Assembly (NCBI GenBank): GCA_910588625.1
Contig: CAJUQN010000086.1
Coordinates: forward strand, 1 to 11,228
Reading direction: 5' to 3'
From: an uncultured Oscillospiraceae bacterium
GTDB taxonomy: Bacteria; Bacillota; Clostridia; Oscillospirales; Oscillospiraceae
Length of the DNA: 11,228 bases
Shown piece after piece: positions 5,191-11,228 of the stretch. Under the pieces are notes generated by a model. The model was not told the origin of the DNA. It saw only the letters and a program-made list of their open reading frames with translations, and did no database searches. Both the position numbers and the translations under genes were made by a program. The stretch's first letter is position 1. Each line of letters begins with the position of its first letter.

Positions 5191-6847
5191 TGGTATAGTG
5201 GCCATAGAGATAGGTGATTGCGAAATACAAGAGTATGTGGCAGCAAGAGGGTGAGAGCAGAGCAGGGCAAAGCAGGAACCGCCAAAGGGCATAAAAAGAC
5301 AGCCGTCTAAAGCAGGCGGCAAAAACAAAGGCTATGGGGCGAGAGGGATCAGGCAATGAGTTTTCTGGGGCGGCGGGCAAGCCTCATGTCGTGGAGTTTG
5401 TACGCCAGCAGGACACAGAGCAGTTGAACGATGCCGGCGAGGAAGAGATCTGCTTTGGTAGTCAGTACGTTGGATGTTTTGCGGTTGGAAATGCCCAGAG
5501 TATCTTTCAAGGAGTTAATGGAGCGTTCCACGCAGGTGCGACGGTTGTAAATCAGGGCAAAAGAGGGATCATCTCTGGAAATGCCCGGATAAAGCCGGAG
5601 ATTTTTGTTGAGAGGCACGTAAACACAGCGCCCGTATTTTGAAGAAGAACAAGGGGTTTCGCATTGGCAGCGGTAAGTGCGCCCACCGGCAGGAGGCTTC
5701 ACGATTTTAGACTTAGGGCAAATGAACTTGAGGCGTGGGGAGCGGTGTTTTTCATTTGCGTGGCCGCAGGGCTTGAAGGGCGTACCATCGGCGGGACAAA
5801 GCGGAGTGCCATTTTCGTTGAAGCCCACATCAGCGGCAGGCAAACCTCTGCGGGGATTGAGCGGGACAATGGCTTTCTGAAATCCGTAACTGTTCAGCAG
5901 AAAAGAGAAACTATCATAGCTGTCGAAAGCGGAGTCGGCGGAAAAGACGCTGTAATGAAAGGTTGGATGGGCTTTCTTGAAATCCAGCAAAACAGGTTTG
6001 AGCGAAGTAGAATCCCCAATTTCTTTATCAACATCGGGATGGTTTGTGCGTTTTTCAATCTGCATTTCAGGGTGGGCTGCTTTGAAGTCGTCATCAAAAA
6101 GCTCCAGATGACGTACAATGCCCAATCCGTTGGCTGCGACCGCCGCTTTCTGCGCATAGCAGAAATGTCCGTTGATATACTGCTGTTTCACAGCGGAGTT
6201 GCTGGCGGCGTATTTCGGCATAAAAGCAGTTCGGCCAATATCAGGATCAAAGGTCGGATCAATTTTGGCGTAGGCCGCCGCCTGGCGCGCTTTCGTCTGG
6301 GCAAATTTGGGATTGTTTTCCGTAACATAGCTTTCAATCCCGGTCGTATCAAACACCAGCATATCCGCAAGCGCCTTGTCCATCTCCCGGCAGATTGGTT
6401 CCGTCATATCCACCAGGCACTCAAACACATCCCGGATGTATTCGCAGAAATCCTGCTTAAAACGTGTGAGTTTGGAGGCATCCGGCACTTTTTCAAACCC
6501 GCAGTAATCCCGCATCTCATAGCTGAACCGAAGTGTGTTGAGCAGCTGCGAATCTTCCACATAGTGAAAGATCCGCTGGAGAAACAACGCTCGGAGAAAA
6601 CTCTCCAGACCATAGCTGCGCCTACGGCCAAGCCGCCGGTAGAACGCGCTATAGAATCGGGCAGGGATAATTTCTTCCCAATCCAGGTGCTCATCCAACA
6701 ACACAAACAGTTCTGCTTTATTGTTTTCCAGACGTTCCTCTACACTTTTGTAGGTGTCCAGAAGCGACATCTGCTGATATTTCTTTCGCATGGCTTTTCC
6801 TCCACTTTGCTGGCGTTGTTGTGGCCTTATCACCTGTAATTATACCA
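5191..6847 (-). mobile_element. Insertion sequence with a single DDE transposase
   Basis: The transposase gene is flanked by a short perfect terminal pair, TGGTATA at 5191-5197 and TATACCA at 6841-6847; both ends also carry an AGGTGAT a little further in. No clear target duplication was found, so the exact limits are uncertain. The length of about 1.66 kb and one long ORF fit an IS1182-like element. The right end carries an inward TATAAT that overlaps the terminal repeat. The element lies between the 54-aa gene and the DUF2325 gene. Confidence 0.5.
5349..6791 (-). CDS. IS transposase (DUF772 plus DDE domain, IS1182-like)
   Basis: A 480-aa transposase that cuts and joins the ends of its own element. 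Residues about 30-125 form the N-terminal DUF772-type region (YGLESFLRALFLQRIF, SKLTRFKQDF). The RNase-H-fold catalytic residues are visible: Asp148 in LVFDTTGIESY, Asp286 in FSADSAFDS, and Glu422 in CVERSINSLKDTLG. Between the second Asp and the Glu is an insert with a Cys cluster (ICPKSK, CQCETPC), possibly metal-binding. The reading frame is complete without frameshift, so the enzyme may still work. Start ATG 6791 has GGAGG at normal spacing; the longer frame upstream lacks an RBS. Family assignment (IS1182 versus other DUF772 groups) is from memory of domain layout and is less certain than the transposase call. Confidence 0.85.
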   Translation of the reverse strand: MRKKYQQMSLLDTYKSVEERLENNKAELFVLLDEHLDWEEIIPARFYSAFYRRLGRRRSYGLESFLRALFLQRIFHYVEDSQLLNTLRFSYEMRDYCGFEKVPDASKLTRFKQDFCEYIRDVFECLVDMTEPICREMDKALADMLVFDTTGIESYVTENNPKFAQTKARQAAAYAKIDPTFDPDIGRTAFMPKYAASNSAVKQQYINGHFCYAQKAAVAANGLGIVRHLELFDDDFKAAHPEMQIEKRTNHPDVDKEIGDSTSLKPVLLDFKKAHPTFHYSVFSADSAFDSYDSFSFLLNSYGFQKAIVPLNPRRGLPAADVGFNENGTPLCPADGTPFKPCGHANEKHRSPRLKFICPKSKIVKPPAGGRTYRCQCETPCSSSKYGRCVYVPLNKNLRLYPGISRDDPSFALIYNRRTCVERSINSLKDTLGISNRKTSNVLTTKADLFLAGIVQLLCVLLAYKLHDMRLARRPRKLIA

Positions 6848-6883
6848 AATTAGTGGAGGAAAGTCAGATATATTTGATACTCT

Positions 6884-6909
6884 AAAGCCTTGCTATCACT
6901 GGCTTTTTT
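6884..6909 (+). terminator. Terminator-like hairpin between IS and DUF2325 gene
   Basis: AAAGCC (6884-6889) pairs with GGCTTT (6901-6906) around an 11-nt loop, followed by a run of T to 6909. The stem is only 6 bp. It faces the plus strand, yet no plus-strand gene lies before it, so it may be a leftover of a gene displaced by the IS or a leader hairpin of the DUF2325 gene. Confidence 0.35.
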
Positions 6910-6955
6910 GTGTTTCGCAATCGACTAGCCATAGAGAGAGAAGGAGGTGACAGCC

Positions 6956-8860
6956 ATGTGTGCAAAGAAAAAAGCCGTGCCCCGCAAGATGTGGAGGCTG
7001 GCCGGGGAACCGATTCGCTCCCAGCCGCTCAGCTGGGCGGAACAGGAGGCGTTCACCGAGGAGTTTTCCATCTACCGGCAGTTCCGCGGCAGCACGGGAG
7101 ATGGGCTGAACTGGGTGACCCCCGCCGCCGCGCGGGTTCATCAAAGCGCCGCCGAGGCGGTGGCGTCGGCACTCTGTGAGCGGTACGCCGGACGTTATGG
7201 ACGCGAGACCGTGGTGAAGGTGGTATCCGCCGCCGTAGCGGTTCCGGCGCCTCTGTCGGCACGGATGGCACAGCGCACGGACTTCCTGTTGGGCGCCGCG
7301 CTGTGGCTGCTGGATTACTGGGAGATGCACTGCGGCAGAGAGGAGGAGTACCTGTCCCTGCTTCCCACAGAGCCGGACAGGCTTCTGGAATACGATATCC
7401 CCTTTTCCGAGGATCTGGATCATTCCCGGGAGGTTCTGCTGCGTACCCTGACTCTGTTGTGCAACCGTGATGGAGCATACTGCAAGGAGTTCCGCGCCCT
7501 GTTGGAGCTGGTGGATCATTATGCCGCTTCCGGCCTCCGGCAACGGTTCAAGGCCGCTTTTTTGGACTATATGGATCGGTCCCTGGAGGTCTACACCCGG
7601 CTCCAGCCTGTTGCGCCGGAACTGCCGCCCTTTCTGGGCGCGAATCTGCCCGGCCCGGGTTTCCTGGCCCTGGACGATATCCCGCCCTCTGAACGTCCGG
7701 AAACAGTCGCCCTGCTCACGGGGCCGGAGCTGATCTGCCGCCCTGTGGAAGAGATACAGGAACAGCTTGGTTCCCGGAAGGCGGCGGAGCTGCTGTCCGG
7801 CTATGGGACAGACGATCCCTATGCCCTGTGCGCTGCCTATCTGCTGCTGGAGCGGGAAAAGGACGCGCTGGCCAGCCTGAACGGCCTGACCGCTATCGTG
7901 ATGATCTGCGCTGAGCGGCACCTGCCCTGGATGCATGACGACTTCGACGCCAGGGCCGATCTGTCTGAGCCGGGCGGGCCGGACTACAGGCTGCGGCACG
8001 AGTATCATATGGTTTTTGAGGAAGAAACAGAGGGGGACGGTCCCCCGGACTGGCTGGTTTCTGAGGCGCAGCTGTTTTATATCGCCACCGGCGTGATACC
8101 GCCCCGGGAGCAGCGGCCTTCCGAGGCGCTGATCCGCTGGTTTACGGCCCATGGCATTGCGGAGCAGCGGGCCCGTGAACTGGCCTTCGGGGCCATGTTC
8201 GCTTACTATACCGATGCCGGAGAGCATGGCTGGAAGGACATTGGGTGGTTTTCCAATGATGGTGGGGACGATGCGGACGCTTTGCCTGCGGAGGCTGCCG
8301 AGCCGCCTGCCGCACCGCTGCACGGTGAGGACTGCGCCGCCCAGATCGATTTGCTGACCCGGCAGGTGAAGGAGCTGCGCGGTGCGCTTCATGATGCGGA
8401 GCGGATGACGGGCCGTTTGAGGGCGCAGCTTCAAGACCGGGGACAAAAAAGTGAAGCGGAGCAGGCGGAGCTGGCCCAGCTTCGGGAGACGCTCTACAGC
8501 TTGAGGGCCAAAGAGGGCGAGGCGGAAGGGAGCCGCGGCCCGCTGGCGGATCTCCCTTGGCAGGTGAGGCGGCGGACGGTGGTATTTGGCGGCCACGACA
8601 GCTGGCGCAAGTCCATAAAACCCCTGCTGCCTGGGGTTCGGTTCTATGACCGGGAGAACCTGCCGGATTTGAACGCCATCCGGGGCGCAGATGTGGTATG
8701 GATCCAGCCCAATGCCCTGTCCCATAAATGCTATTACCGCATCATTGACGCCGCCCGGAAGAACAATATCCCAGTGCGGTATTTTGGCTTCGCCAGCGCG
8801 AAAAAGTGCGCTGTCCAGCTGGCGCTGGACGAGCTGGCAGAGGAAAAGAACGCAGAATAA
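6956..8860 (+). CDS. DUF2325-domain protein with large uncharacterised N-terminal region
   Basis: A 634-aa soluble protein with no signal peptide or membrane helix. Residues about 540-625 match DUF2325: TVVFGGHDSWRKSIKPLLPG, GADVVWIQPNALSHKCYY, IPVRYFGFASAKKCAVQLA. This Rossmann-like domain is widespread in Firmicutes, but I know no established reaction. About 460-520 is an Ala/Glu/Gln/Arg-rich coiled coil (LLTRQVKELRGALHDAERM), suggesting oligomerisation. Residues 1-440 are mainly helical and unrecognised, with acidic patches near 355-362 and 435-441. The start is ATG 6956, with AGGAGG 8 nt upstream; a GTG three codons earlier overlaps that RBS. It is the only plus-strand gene here and stands alone between an IS and convergent genes. 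High GC at third positions leaves long open frames on the opposite strand, supporting this as the true gene. Confidence 0.8.
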   Translation: MCAKKKAVPRKMWRLAGEPIRSQPLSWAEQEAFTEEFSIYRQFRGSTGDGLNWVTPAAARVHQSAAEAVASALCERYAGRYGRETVVKVVSAAVAVPAPLSARMAQRTDFLLGAALWLLDYWEMHCGREEEYLSLLPTEPDRLLEYDIPFSEDLDHSREVLLRTLTLLCNRDGAYCKEFRALLELVDHYAASGLRQRFKAAFLDYMDRSLEVYTRLQPVAPELPPFLGANLPGPGFLALDDIPPSERPETVALLTGPELICRPVEEIQEQLGSRKAAELLSGYGTDDPYALCAAYLLLEREKDALASLNGLTAIVMICAERHLPWMHDDFDARADLSEPGGPDYRLRHEYHMVFEEETEGDGPPDWLVSEAQLFYIATGVIPPREQRPSEALIRWFTAHGIAEQRARELAFGAMFAYYTDAGEHGWKDIGWFSNDGGDDADALPAEAAEPPAAPLHGEDCAAQIDLLTRQVKELRGALHDAERMTGRLRAQLQDRGQKSEAEQAELAQLRETLYSLRAKEGEAEGSRGPLADLPWQVRRRTVVFGGHDSWRKSIKPLLPGVRFYDRENLPDLNAIRGADVVWIQPNALSHKCYYRIIDAARKNNIPVRYFGFASAKKCAVQLALDELAEEKNAE

Positions 8861-8911
8861 GGTTTAATGCTTTTGTAACATCTGCGTGCGAACTTCTGTA
8901 ATGAAATTCCG

Positions 8912-8950
8912 CTATCCTAATTCTTGCAAGAGATACTCTTTCTTTTTCAT
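8912..8950 (-). other. Tiny ORF with good RBS, possible gene remnant
   Basis: On the minus strand GGAGG precedes an ATG (8950) by 5 nt, and the frame reads MKKKEYLLQELG then TAG. Past the stop the same frame reads RNFITEVRTQMLQKH before TAA. This could be a degraded start of a lost gene or chance. It lies in the 183-bp gap between the DUF2325 and metallophosphoesterase genes. Confidence 0.2.
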
Positions 8951-8967
8951 TCTATCCTCCATCCTCA

Positions 8968-8997
8968 AGAGCCGGGGCGCATTGCAGCTCCGGCTCT
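8968..8997 (+). terminator. Hairpin downstream of the DUF2325 gene
   Basis: AGAGCCGG (8968-8975) pairs with CCGGCTCT (8990-8997), extendable to 11 bp with one G-T pair, followed by CCTTCT on the plus strand. The U-tract is poor, and the hairpin is 108 bp beyond the stop. It could also stop minus-strand transcripts. Confidence 0.45.
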
Positions 8998-9012
8998 CCT
9001 TCTGCTTATAGG

Positions 9013-9045
9013 AAACGTGTCCCTTCTGGGTGGCGGGACACGTTT
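9013..9045 (-). terminator. Hairpin at the end of the metallophosphoesterase gene
   Basis: A perfect 11-bp inverted repeat (9013-9023 with 9035-9045, AAACGTGTCCC) with an 11-nt loop overlaps the gene's stop codon. On the minus strand the stem ends in TTT followed by CC, so the tail is short. Confidence 0.55.
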
Positions 9046-9796
9046 ACATTAATTCCACCTTTGATATTTGTCCCCATTGAATCACAAACCGCCCATCAAT
9101 GATTCGGTTGGTATGGTAGTGGCCCAAAAACCAGGAGGAAAATCTGCACCGCTGGCGTACTGTTTCCAAAAAGTCGGTGAGCGGATCTGGGCGATAATGA
9201 AGTTCGATCTGGGGAAGGATGCCGCTGGGGGCGCAGTGGGTGAGGATGCAGTTTACCTGCCATCCGGCCCGTTCCAGATTGGCTTCCGCTTCGGCATATT
9301 CCGCCTCGCTGGGCATCTCCTCGGGCCACCAGGAGTGGCCCAGCACCCGGAACATGGCGTTCATCCGCCTCATCGTCCAGTAGCGCCGCTCAAAGTTCGG
9401 AGCCGCGGGATCAAGGATGCCGTCCTGGATATCGTGGGAGGCGGCCCCGCCCATGGTGAACCAGGTGAGTCCGCCGATCTCGAATATCTGGCCCCGCATC
9501 AGGTGGAGGGCATGGGGACGCACCACATGGACCCTGCCGCCGTGCCACTCCCGCTCAGGGTAGGCGCTGAGCAGGCCGAAGTTCTCGTGGTTTCCGCAGA
9601 CAAACAGGGTGGTAAAGGGCTTGTCCTCCAGCCAGTCCAGCTTGCGTCCGTCCGTCTGCTCCCCGGCCCATACACCCCCAAAATCGCCAGCGATGATCAT
9701 ACAGTCGTTCCGATCCATCCCCTTCAGCTGGGGATAATTCCTTGTGGTGAACCGCTGAAAATCGCCGTGGGTATCGCCTGTGACCCAGATGCCCAT
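9044..9796 (-). CDS. Calcineurin-like metallophosphoesterase
   Basis: A 250-aa cytoplasmic enzyme with the complete set of metal-binding motifs of the calcineurin-like phosphoesterase family in order: GDTHGD (7-12), GDFGG (37-41), GNHE (68-71), LTHCAP (185-190) and GHYH (225-228). These hold two metal ions for hydrolysis of phosphoester bonds. The substrate cannot be told from sequence: nucleotides, phosphoproteins or nucleic acid are all possible. A middle segment with many Trp and Arg residues (WTMRRMNAMFRVLGHSWW, 140-157) may form a specificity lid. The start ATG 9796 has AAGGGG 9 nt upstream and places GDTHGD at the usual distance from the N-terminus; a 20-codon upstream extension lacks an RBS. 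It is a single-gene unit with a candidate promoter at 9834-9842. Similar genes are frequent on phages and mobile islands, which fits the context. Confidence 0.85.
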   Translation of the reverse strand: MGIWVTGDTHGDFQRFTTRNYPQLKGMDRNDCMIIAGDFGGVWAGEQTDGRKLDWLEDKPFTTLFVCGNHENFGLLSAYPEREWHGGRVHVVRPHALHLMRGQIFEIGGLTWFTMGGAASHDIQDGILDPAAPNFERRYWTMRRMNAMFRVLGHSWWPEEMPSEAEYAEAEANLERAGWQVNCILTHCAPSGILPQIELHYRPDPLTDFLETVRQRCRFSSWFLGHYHTNRIIDGRFVIQWGQISKVELM

Positions 9797-9833
9797 CTTG
9801 AACCGCCCCTTTCCGCGTTTTTTTGCAGTACCA

Positions 9834-9842
9834 ATGATACCA
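9834..9842 (-). promoter_or_regulatory. Extended -10 element before the metallophosphoesterase gene
   Basis: The minus strand reads TGGTATCAT, an extended -10 (TGnTATcAT), about 38 nt before the start codon. No good -35 is present, which is usual for extended -10 promoters. Confidence 0.35.
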
Positions 9843-9937
9843 CAGTGTCTGGCCAATAGCCATCAGCCATAACCAACGAATCATCGGGCTTGGAGTTGGG
9901 CACATTTCATGATATGGCTGCTATTTCCTGGTTGCAG

Positions 9938-9978
9938 AAAAACGGGGACCACCCTGTTTGAAGCAGGGTGATCCCCGT
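9938..9978 (-). terminator. Strong intrinsic terminator ending the noncoding RNA
   Basis: Arms 9942-9956 and 9964-9978 pair over 15 bp with one mismatch (ACGGGGA...ACCCTG type) around a 7-nt loop. On the minus strand the stem is followed by TTTTT (9938-9942). There is no matching U-tract on the plus strand. It ends transcripts coming from 10314 before the metallophosphoesterase promoter. Confidence 0.75.
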
Positions 9979-10314
9979 GGCATCTGAAATCAAGAAAATT
10001 CAAAGGACGTTGTATTCCGGCCCTTCGTTTGCCTGCATTTGACACTACTTCCCCAGGCGTGGGCGACAGACTGAAACCGCGCTGTGCGCGTCACGGGAAT
10101 TTCACCCCTCCGAGGTTCTCTCCGAGCTGCCCGCAGGCAGGAGTATCATTGTGTACTGACGAGGTCGTTGCGAAACAGCTTGTCCTGCTGTTTTGTGGAC
10201 GGATGGGTACCGCTCGCCGCCTTAGTTGGCCGTCTTTGATGGGGCCCCCCCCCCACAGGCGGGTCTTGGCGCATCCTCCAGAGTCGCTTTGCACTTTTTG
10301 GGTGCTTCGCCAGG
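9938..10314 (-). ncRNA. Putative structured noncoding RNA (candidate raiA-motif class)
   Basis: About 375 nt without a credible gene, delimited on the minus strand by a promoter (10321-10349) and a U-tailed terminator (9938-9978). Helices visible in the minus-strand RNA include an outer GGCG/CGCC pair (10308-10311 with 10268-10271) enclosing a GCAC/GTGC hairpin (10302-10305 with 10291-10294), a 7-bp AAACAGC/GCTGTTT hairpin (10187-10193 with 10173-10179), CTGCC/GGCAG (10136-10140 with 10127-10131), GGG-TGAAATT-CCC (about 10095-10107), a CGCGC-ACA-GCGCG hairpin (10086-10090 with 10078-10082), and a long-range GCCTGC/GCAGGC (10133-10138 with 10031-10036) that competes with one of them. Unpaired A-rich joints (CAAAGCGACTCTGG, CAAAGACGGCCAACTAAGG) look like tertiary-contact segments and resemble my memory of the raiA RNA motif of Clostridia; that identity is tentative. 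It precedes no gene closely enough to be a riboswitch. Confidence 0.55.
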
Positions 10315-10320
10315 GAACGT

Positions 10321-10349
10321 ATTTCAGTTGCCGGATGTGAAATTTTCAA
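10321..10349 (-). promoter_or_regulatory. Candidate promoter of the noncoding RNA
   Basis: On the minus strand TTGAAA (10344-10349) is followed after 17 nt by TGAAAT (10321-10326). The predicted start near 10314 falls just before the outer GGCG helix of the RNA, which is the arrangement expected for a free-standing RNA gene. Confidence 0.45.
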
Positions 10350-10367
10350 GGTGCAAAGGAAGAAGGC

Positions 10368-10408
10368 AAAGGCCCCCTCACTGTGTAGGCAGCGAGAGGG
10401 CCTTTTTT
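10368..10408. terminator. Bidirectional-type terminator between sigma-like gene and ncRNA
   Basis: A 16-bp stem with two wobble pairs (10368-10383 with 10390-10405, AGGCCC...GGGCCT) and a 6-nt loop. The long T-run (10403-10408) is on the plus strand; on the minus strand only TTT follows. It sits 4 bp past the stop of the minus-strand sigma-like gene, so it probably ends that transcript and blocks any plus-strand transcript coming the other way. Confidence 0.65.
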
Positions 10409-10411
10409 ATG

Positions 10412-10882
10412 CTACTTTTTGAAAAATTTTTTTATCCGATTTATTTTTCTTGAAATGACGGATTGATTTAAATGTAGCAACAAAGCAATTTCTGTCTGTG
10501 TACACCCCTCAATTGCATATAACGTAAGCAGCTCCAGGTCTTGTTTCGAGAGCCTTGACAGTTTTTTCAAAAGTCCTGCATCCTCAATGGTATCAATCCA
10601 CGCATACCGGCCTTGAAAGTCCTTCTCATCAAAAACAGCAGAAAGCGAAGTGAACTTTTTAAACAGGTTGCTTTGCTGTCCTTCCAGATCGCCGCTCAGG
10701 TATGTATCCGGCAGATCCTGCGTGTGGTTCTCGTAAGTTCGGCGGGAAAGGAACATACCCCAATCATAGCTGTGCATGGCCTCAATTGCGGAGGGGTCCA
10801 TACCGGCATCCGCATATTCTTTCTGGAGGATTTCCCACTCCAGGTCAAACTTCTTTTTTTCTTTCGCATAGTTAAATCCCAT
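10412..10882 (-). CDS. Sigma-70 region 4-like helix-turn-helix protein
   Basis: A 156-aa protein. The C-terminal part (about 109-153) is a sigma-region-4-type helix-turn-helix: LSKQDLELLTLYAIEGCTQT, then EIALLLHLNQSVISRKINRI, ending in Lys/Phe. No region 2 (core-binding, -10 recognition) is evident; the N-terminal half is charged and helical (KEKKKFDLEWEILQKEYADAG) with RRTYENHTQ in the middle. Small proteins of this layout are common on Clostridial integrative elements and are annotated as sigma-like factors; they probably regulate element genes. ATG 10882 is chosen because AGGAGG lies 8 nt upstream and the family begins MGFNY; the frame is open much further but has no RBS. A perfect 12-bp inverted repeat ends 4 nt before the RBS. 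A terminator follows the stop directly, so this is a single-gene unit. Confidence 0.7.
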   Translation of the reverse strand: MGFNYAKEKKKFDLEWEILQKEYADAGMDPSAIEAMHSYDWGMFLSRRTYENHTQDLPDTYLSGDLEGQQSNLFKKFTSLSAVFDEKDFQGRYAWIDTIEDAGLLKKLSRLSKQDLELLTLYAIEGCTQTEIALLLHLNQSVISRKINRIKKFFKK

Positions 10883-10899
10883 GCGTTTGGCCTCCTGTT

Positions 10900-10933
10900 C
10901 TTCTGAAATCATGGAAAACCTTGATTTCAGAAG
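10900..10933. repeat. Perfect 12-bp inverted repeat next to the RBS of the sigma-like gene
   Basis: CTTCTGAAATCA (10900-10911) and TGATTTCAGAAG (10922-10933) are exact complements with a 10-nt spacer. The repeat ends 4 nt before the AGGAGG (10891-10896). As RNA it would form a hairpin stacked against the RBS; as DNA it is a 34-bp dyad suited to a dimeric regulator. Confidence 0.6.
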
Positions 10934-10992
10934 CGGAGGGGCCCGGCAATGGGGCAAAAAAATCCGGCACCATTTGAAGCAGCTGAAGGTAA

Positions 10993-11024
10993 CACTATGT
11001 CGGATAGTGGCGAATAATGTCGAA
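10993..11024. promoter_or_regulatory. Repeat cluster upstream of the sigma-like gene
   Basis: CACTAT-N5-ATAGTG (10993-11009) is a small dyad, and ATGTCG occurs twice exactly 20 bp apart (10997-11002 and 11017-11022), which is about two helical turns. This pattern suggests an operator, but no convincing -35/-10 pair is visible. Confidence 0.3.
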
Positions 11025-11027
11025 TTT

Positions 11028-11066
11028 AGGAAGGGCGCAAACACCCAATGTGTTTGCGCCCTTCCT
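11028..11066. repeat. Perfect 17-bp inverted repeat
   Basis: AGGAAGGGCGCAAACAC (11028-11044) and its exact complement (11050-11066) enclose a 5-nt loop. Neither strand shows a U-tract immediately after the stem. It may be a terminator with a poor tail, a regulatory hairpin, or a miniature mobile-element remnant. Confidence 0.6.
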
Positions 11067-11151
11067 TCTAAAAATCCTATTAGTTTGTTATGACCATTCT
11101 TCCGTAGATCGCTGACCGGCGGTGGTGTCAACGCCAATCTAAAATTGTAAG

Positions 11152-11184
11152 AAAACGCCGAAGAAATTTTGTAGTTTTTCGGCG
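11152..11184 (-). terminator. Terminator of a gene lying beyond the right edge
   Basis: CGCCGAAGAA (11156-11165) pairs with TTTTTCGGCG (11175-11184) over 10 bp with one G-T pair; on the minus strand TTTT follows (11152-11155). One minus-strand frame entering from the right edge ends with TGA at 11200-11202, just before this hairpin, which fits a gene ending here; only 8 codons are visible, so no product can be named. Confidence 0.5.
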
Positions 11185-11228
11185 GGGGGGGTAACAAAAT
11201 CAGGTGCTTCCCTGTTCAAAAAGCGTGT

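Noticed and set aside
5664..6839. A 391-codon plus-strand frame opposite the transposase
   Set aside because: The minus strand carries the full DDE triad and an RBS; the plus frame shows no domain.
6896..8725. A 609-codon open frame on the minus strand opposite the DUF2325 gene
   Set aside because: It is a mirror of GC-rich codon use: no RBS, low-complexity Gln/Arg/Gly-rich product and no domain, whereas the plus strand has a clear RBS and a DUF2325 match.
10031..10140. Resemblance of GGGGTGAAATTCCC to FMN or cobalamin riboswitch segments
   Set aside because: The rest of the conserved FMN (AGGATAT, second GGTGAAAGTC-type arm) or B12-box pattern is absent, and no vitamin gene follows.
9938..10314. 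RNase P RNA, tmRNA, SRP RNA or group II intron as identity of the RNA locus
   Set aside because: The key signatures are missing: GAGGAAAGTC of RNase P, the tRNA-like CCA end of tmRNA, the SRP GGAAG/AGCA loops, and intron domain V.
10029..10453. Several frames of 67-103 codons within the ncRNA region
   Set aside because: They lack RBSs, overlap one another in all directions and have Pro/Arg/Ser-rich random-like products; promoter, terminator and helices explain the region better.
10883..11197. Longer N-terminus for the sigma-like protein
   Set aside because: The extension runs through three inverted repeats, has no RBS and encodes Pro/Phe-rich random-like sequence.
1..11228. CRISPR arrays and tRNA or rRNA genes
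   Set aside because: No regularly spaced direct repeats, no tRNA cloverleaf with GTTCRA arm, and no rRNA-like segments were seen by eye on either strand.

Overview
The window looks like an accessory region of a moderately GC-rich gut Clostridia chromosome or integrative element, probably Oscillospiraceae-like (Flavonifractor/Lawsonibacter type). This placement is inferred from the style of the proteins: SLH surface protein, thioester adhesin, class-D-like sortase, Clostridial large serine recombinase and a DUF2325 protein. No species marker is present.

Layout, left to right. (A) 1-3732, minus strand: a cell-surface module. Read in the direction of transcription it holds a secreted protein with one C-terminal membrane anchor, a sortase overlapping it by 4 bp, an SLH-repeat protein with a cysteine-peptidase-like C-terminal domain behind its own strong promoter, and the N-terminal part of a secreted thioester-domain adhesin that leaves the window at base 1. 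(B) 3824-5138, minus strand: a decayed mobile-element control region. It holds a small 54-aa protein, a large serine recombinase cut off after about 78 residues, and an ORF in which the first half of a ParA ATPase is joined in frame to a RelE/HigB (Gp49-like) toxin. AT-rich dyads sit at the recombinase/parA junction. (C) 5191-6847: an insertion sequence with one DDE transposase, placed directly upstream of the small gene. (D) 6956-8860, plus strand: a 634-aa protein of unknown function ending in a DUF2325 domain. (E) 9044-9796, minus strand: a metallophosphoesterase. (F) 9938-10314, minus strand: a protein-free stretch with a promoter at one end, an intrinsic terminator at the other and many short helices between. 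I read it as an independent structured noncoding RNA, possibly of the raiA-motif class. (G) 10412-10882, minus strand: a small protein with a sigma-region-4-like helix-turn-helix. A perfect inverted repeat abuts its ribosome binding site, and further repeats lie upstream.

The likely common thread is a mobile or once-mobile island. The recombinase, ParA and small protein are remnants of its maintenance functions. The surface module is its cargo: adhesin, sortase, envelope protein and membrane protein acting outside the cell. The IS and in-frame gene fusion show that deletions and insertions have reshaped it. The most interesting unexplained element is the RNA locus at 9938-10314; next is the ParA-toxin chimera.
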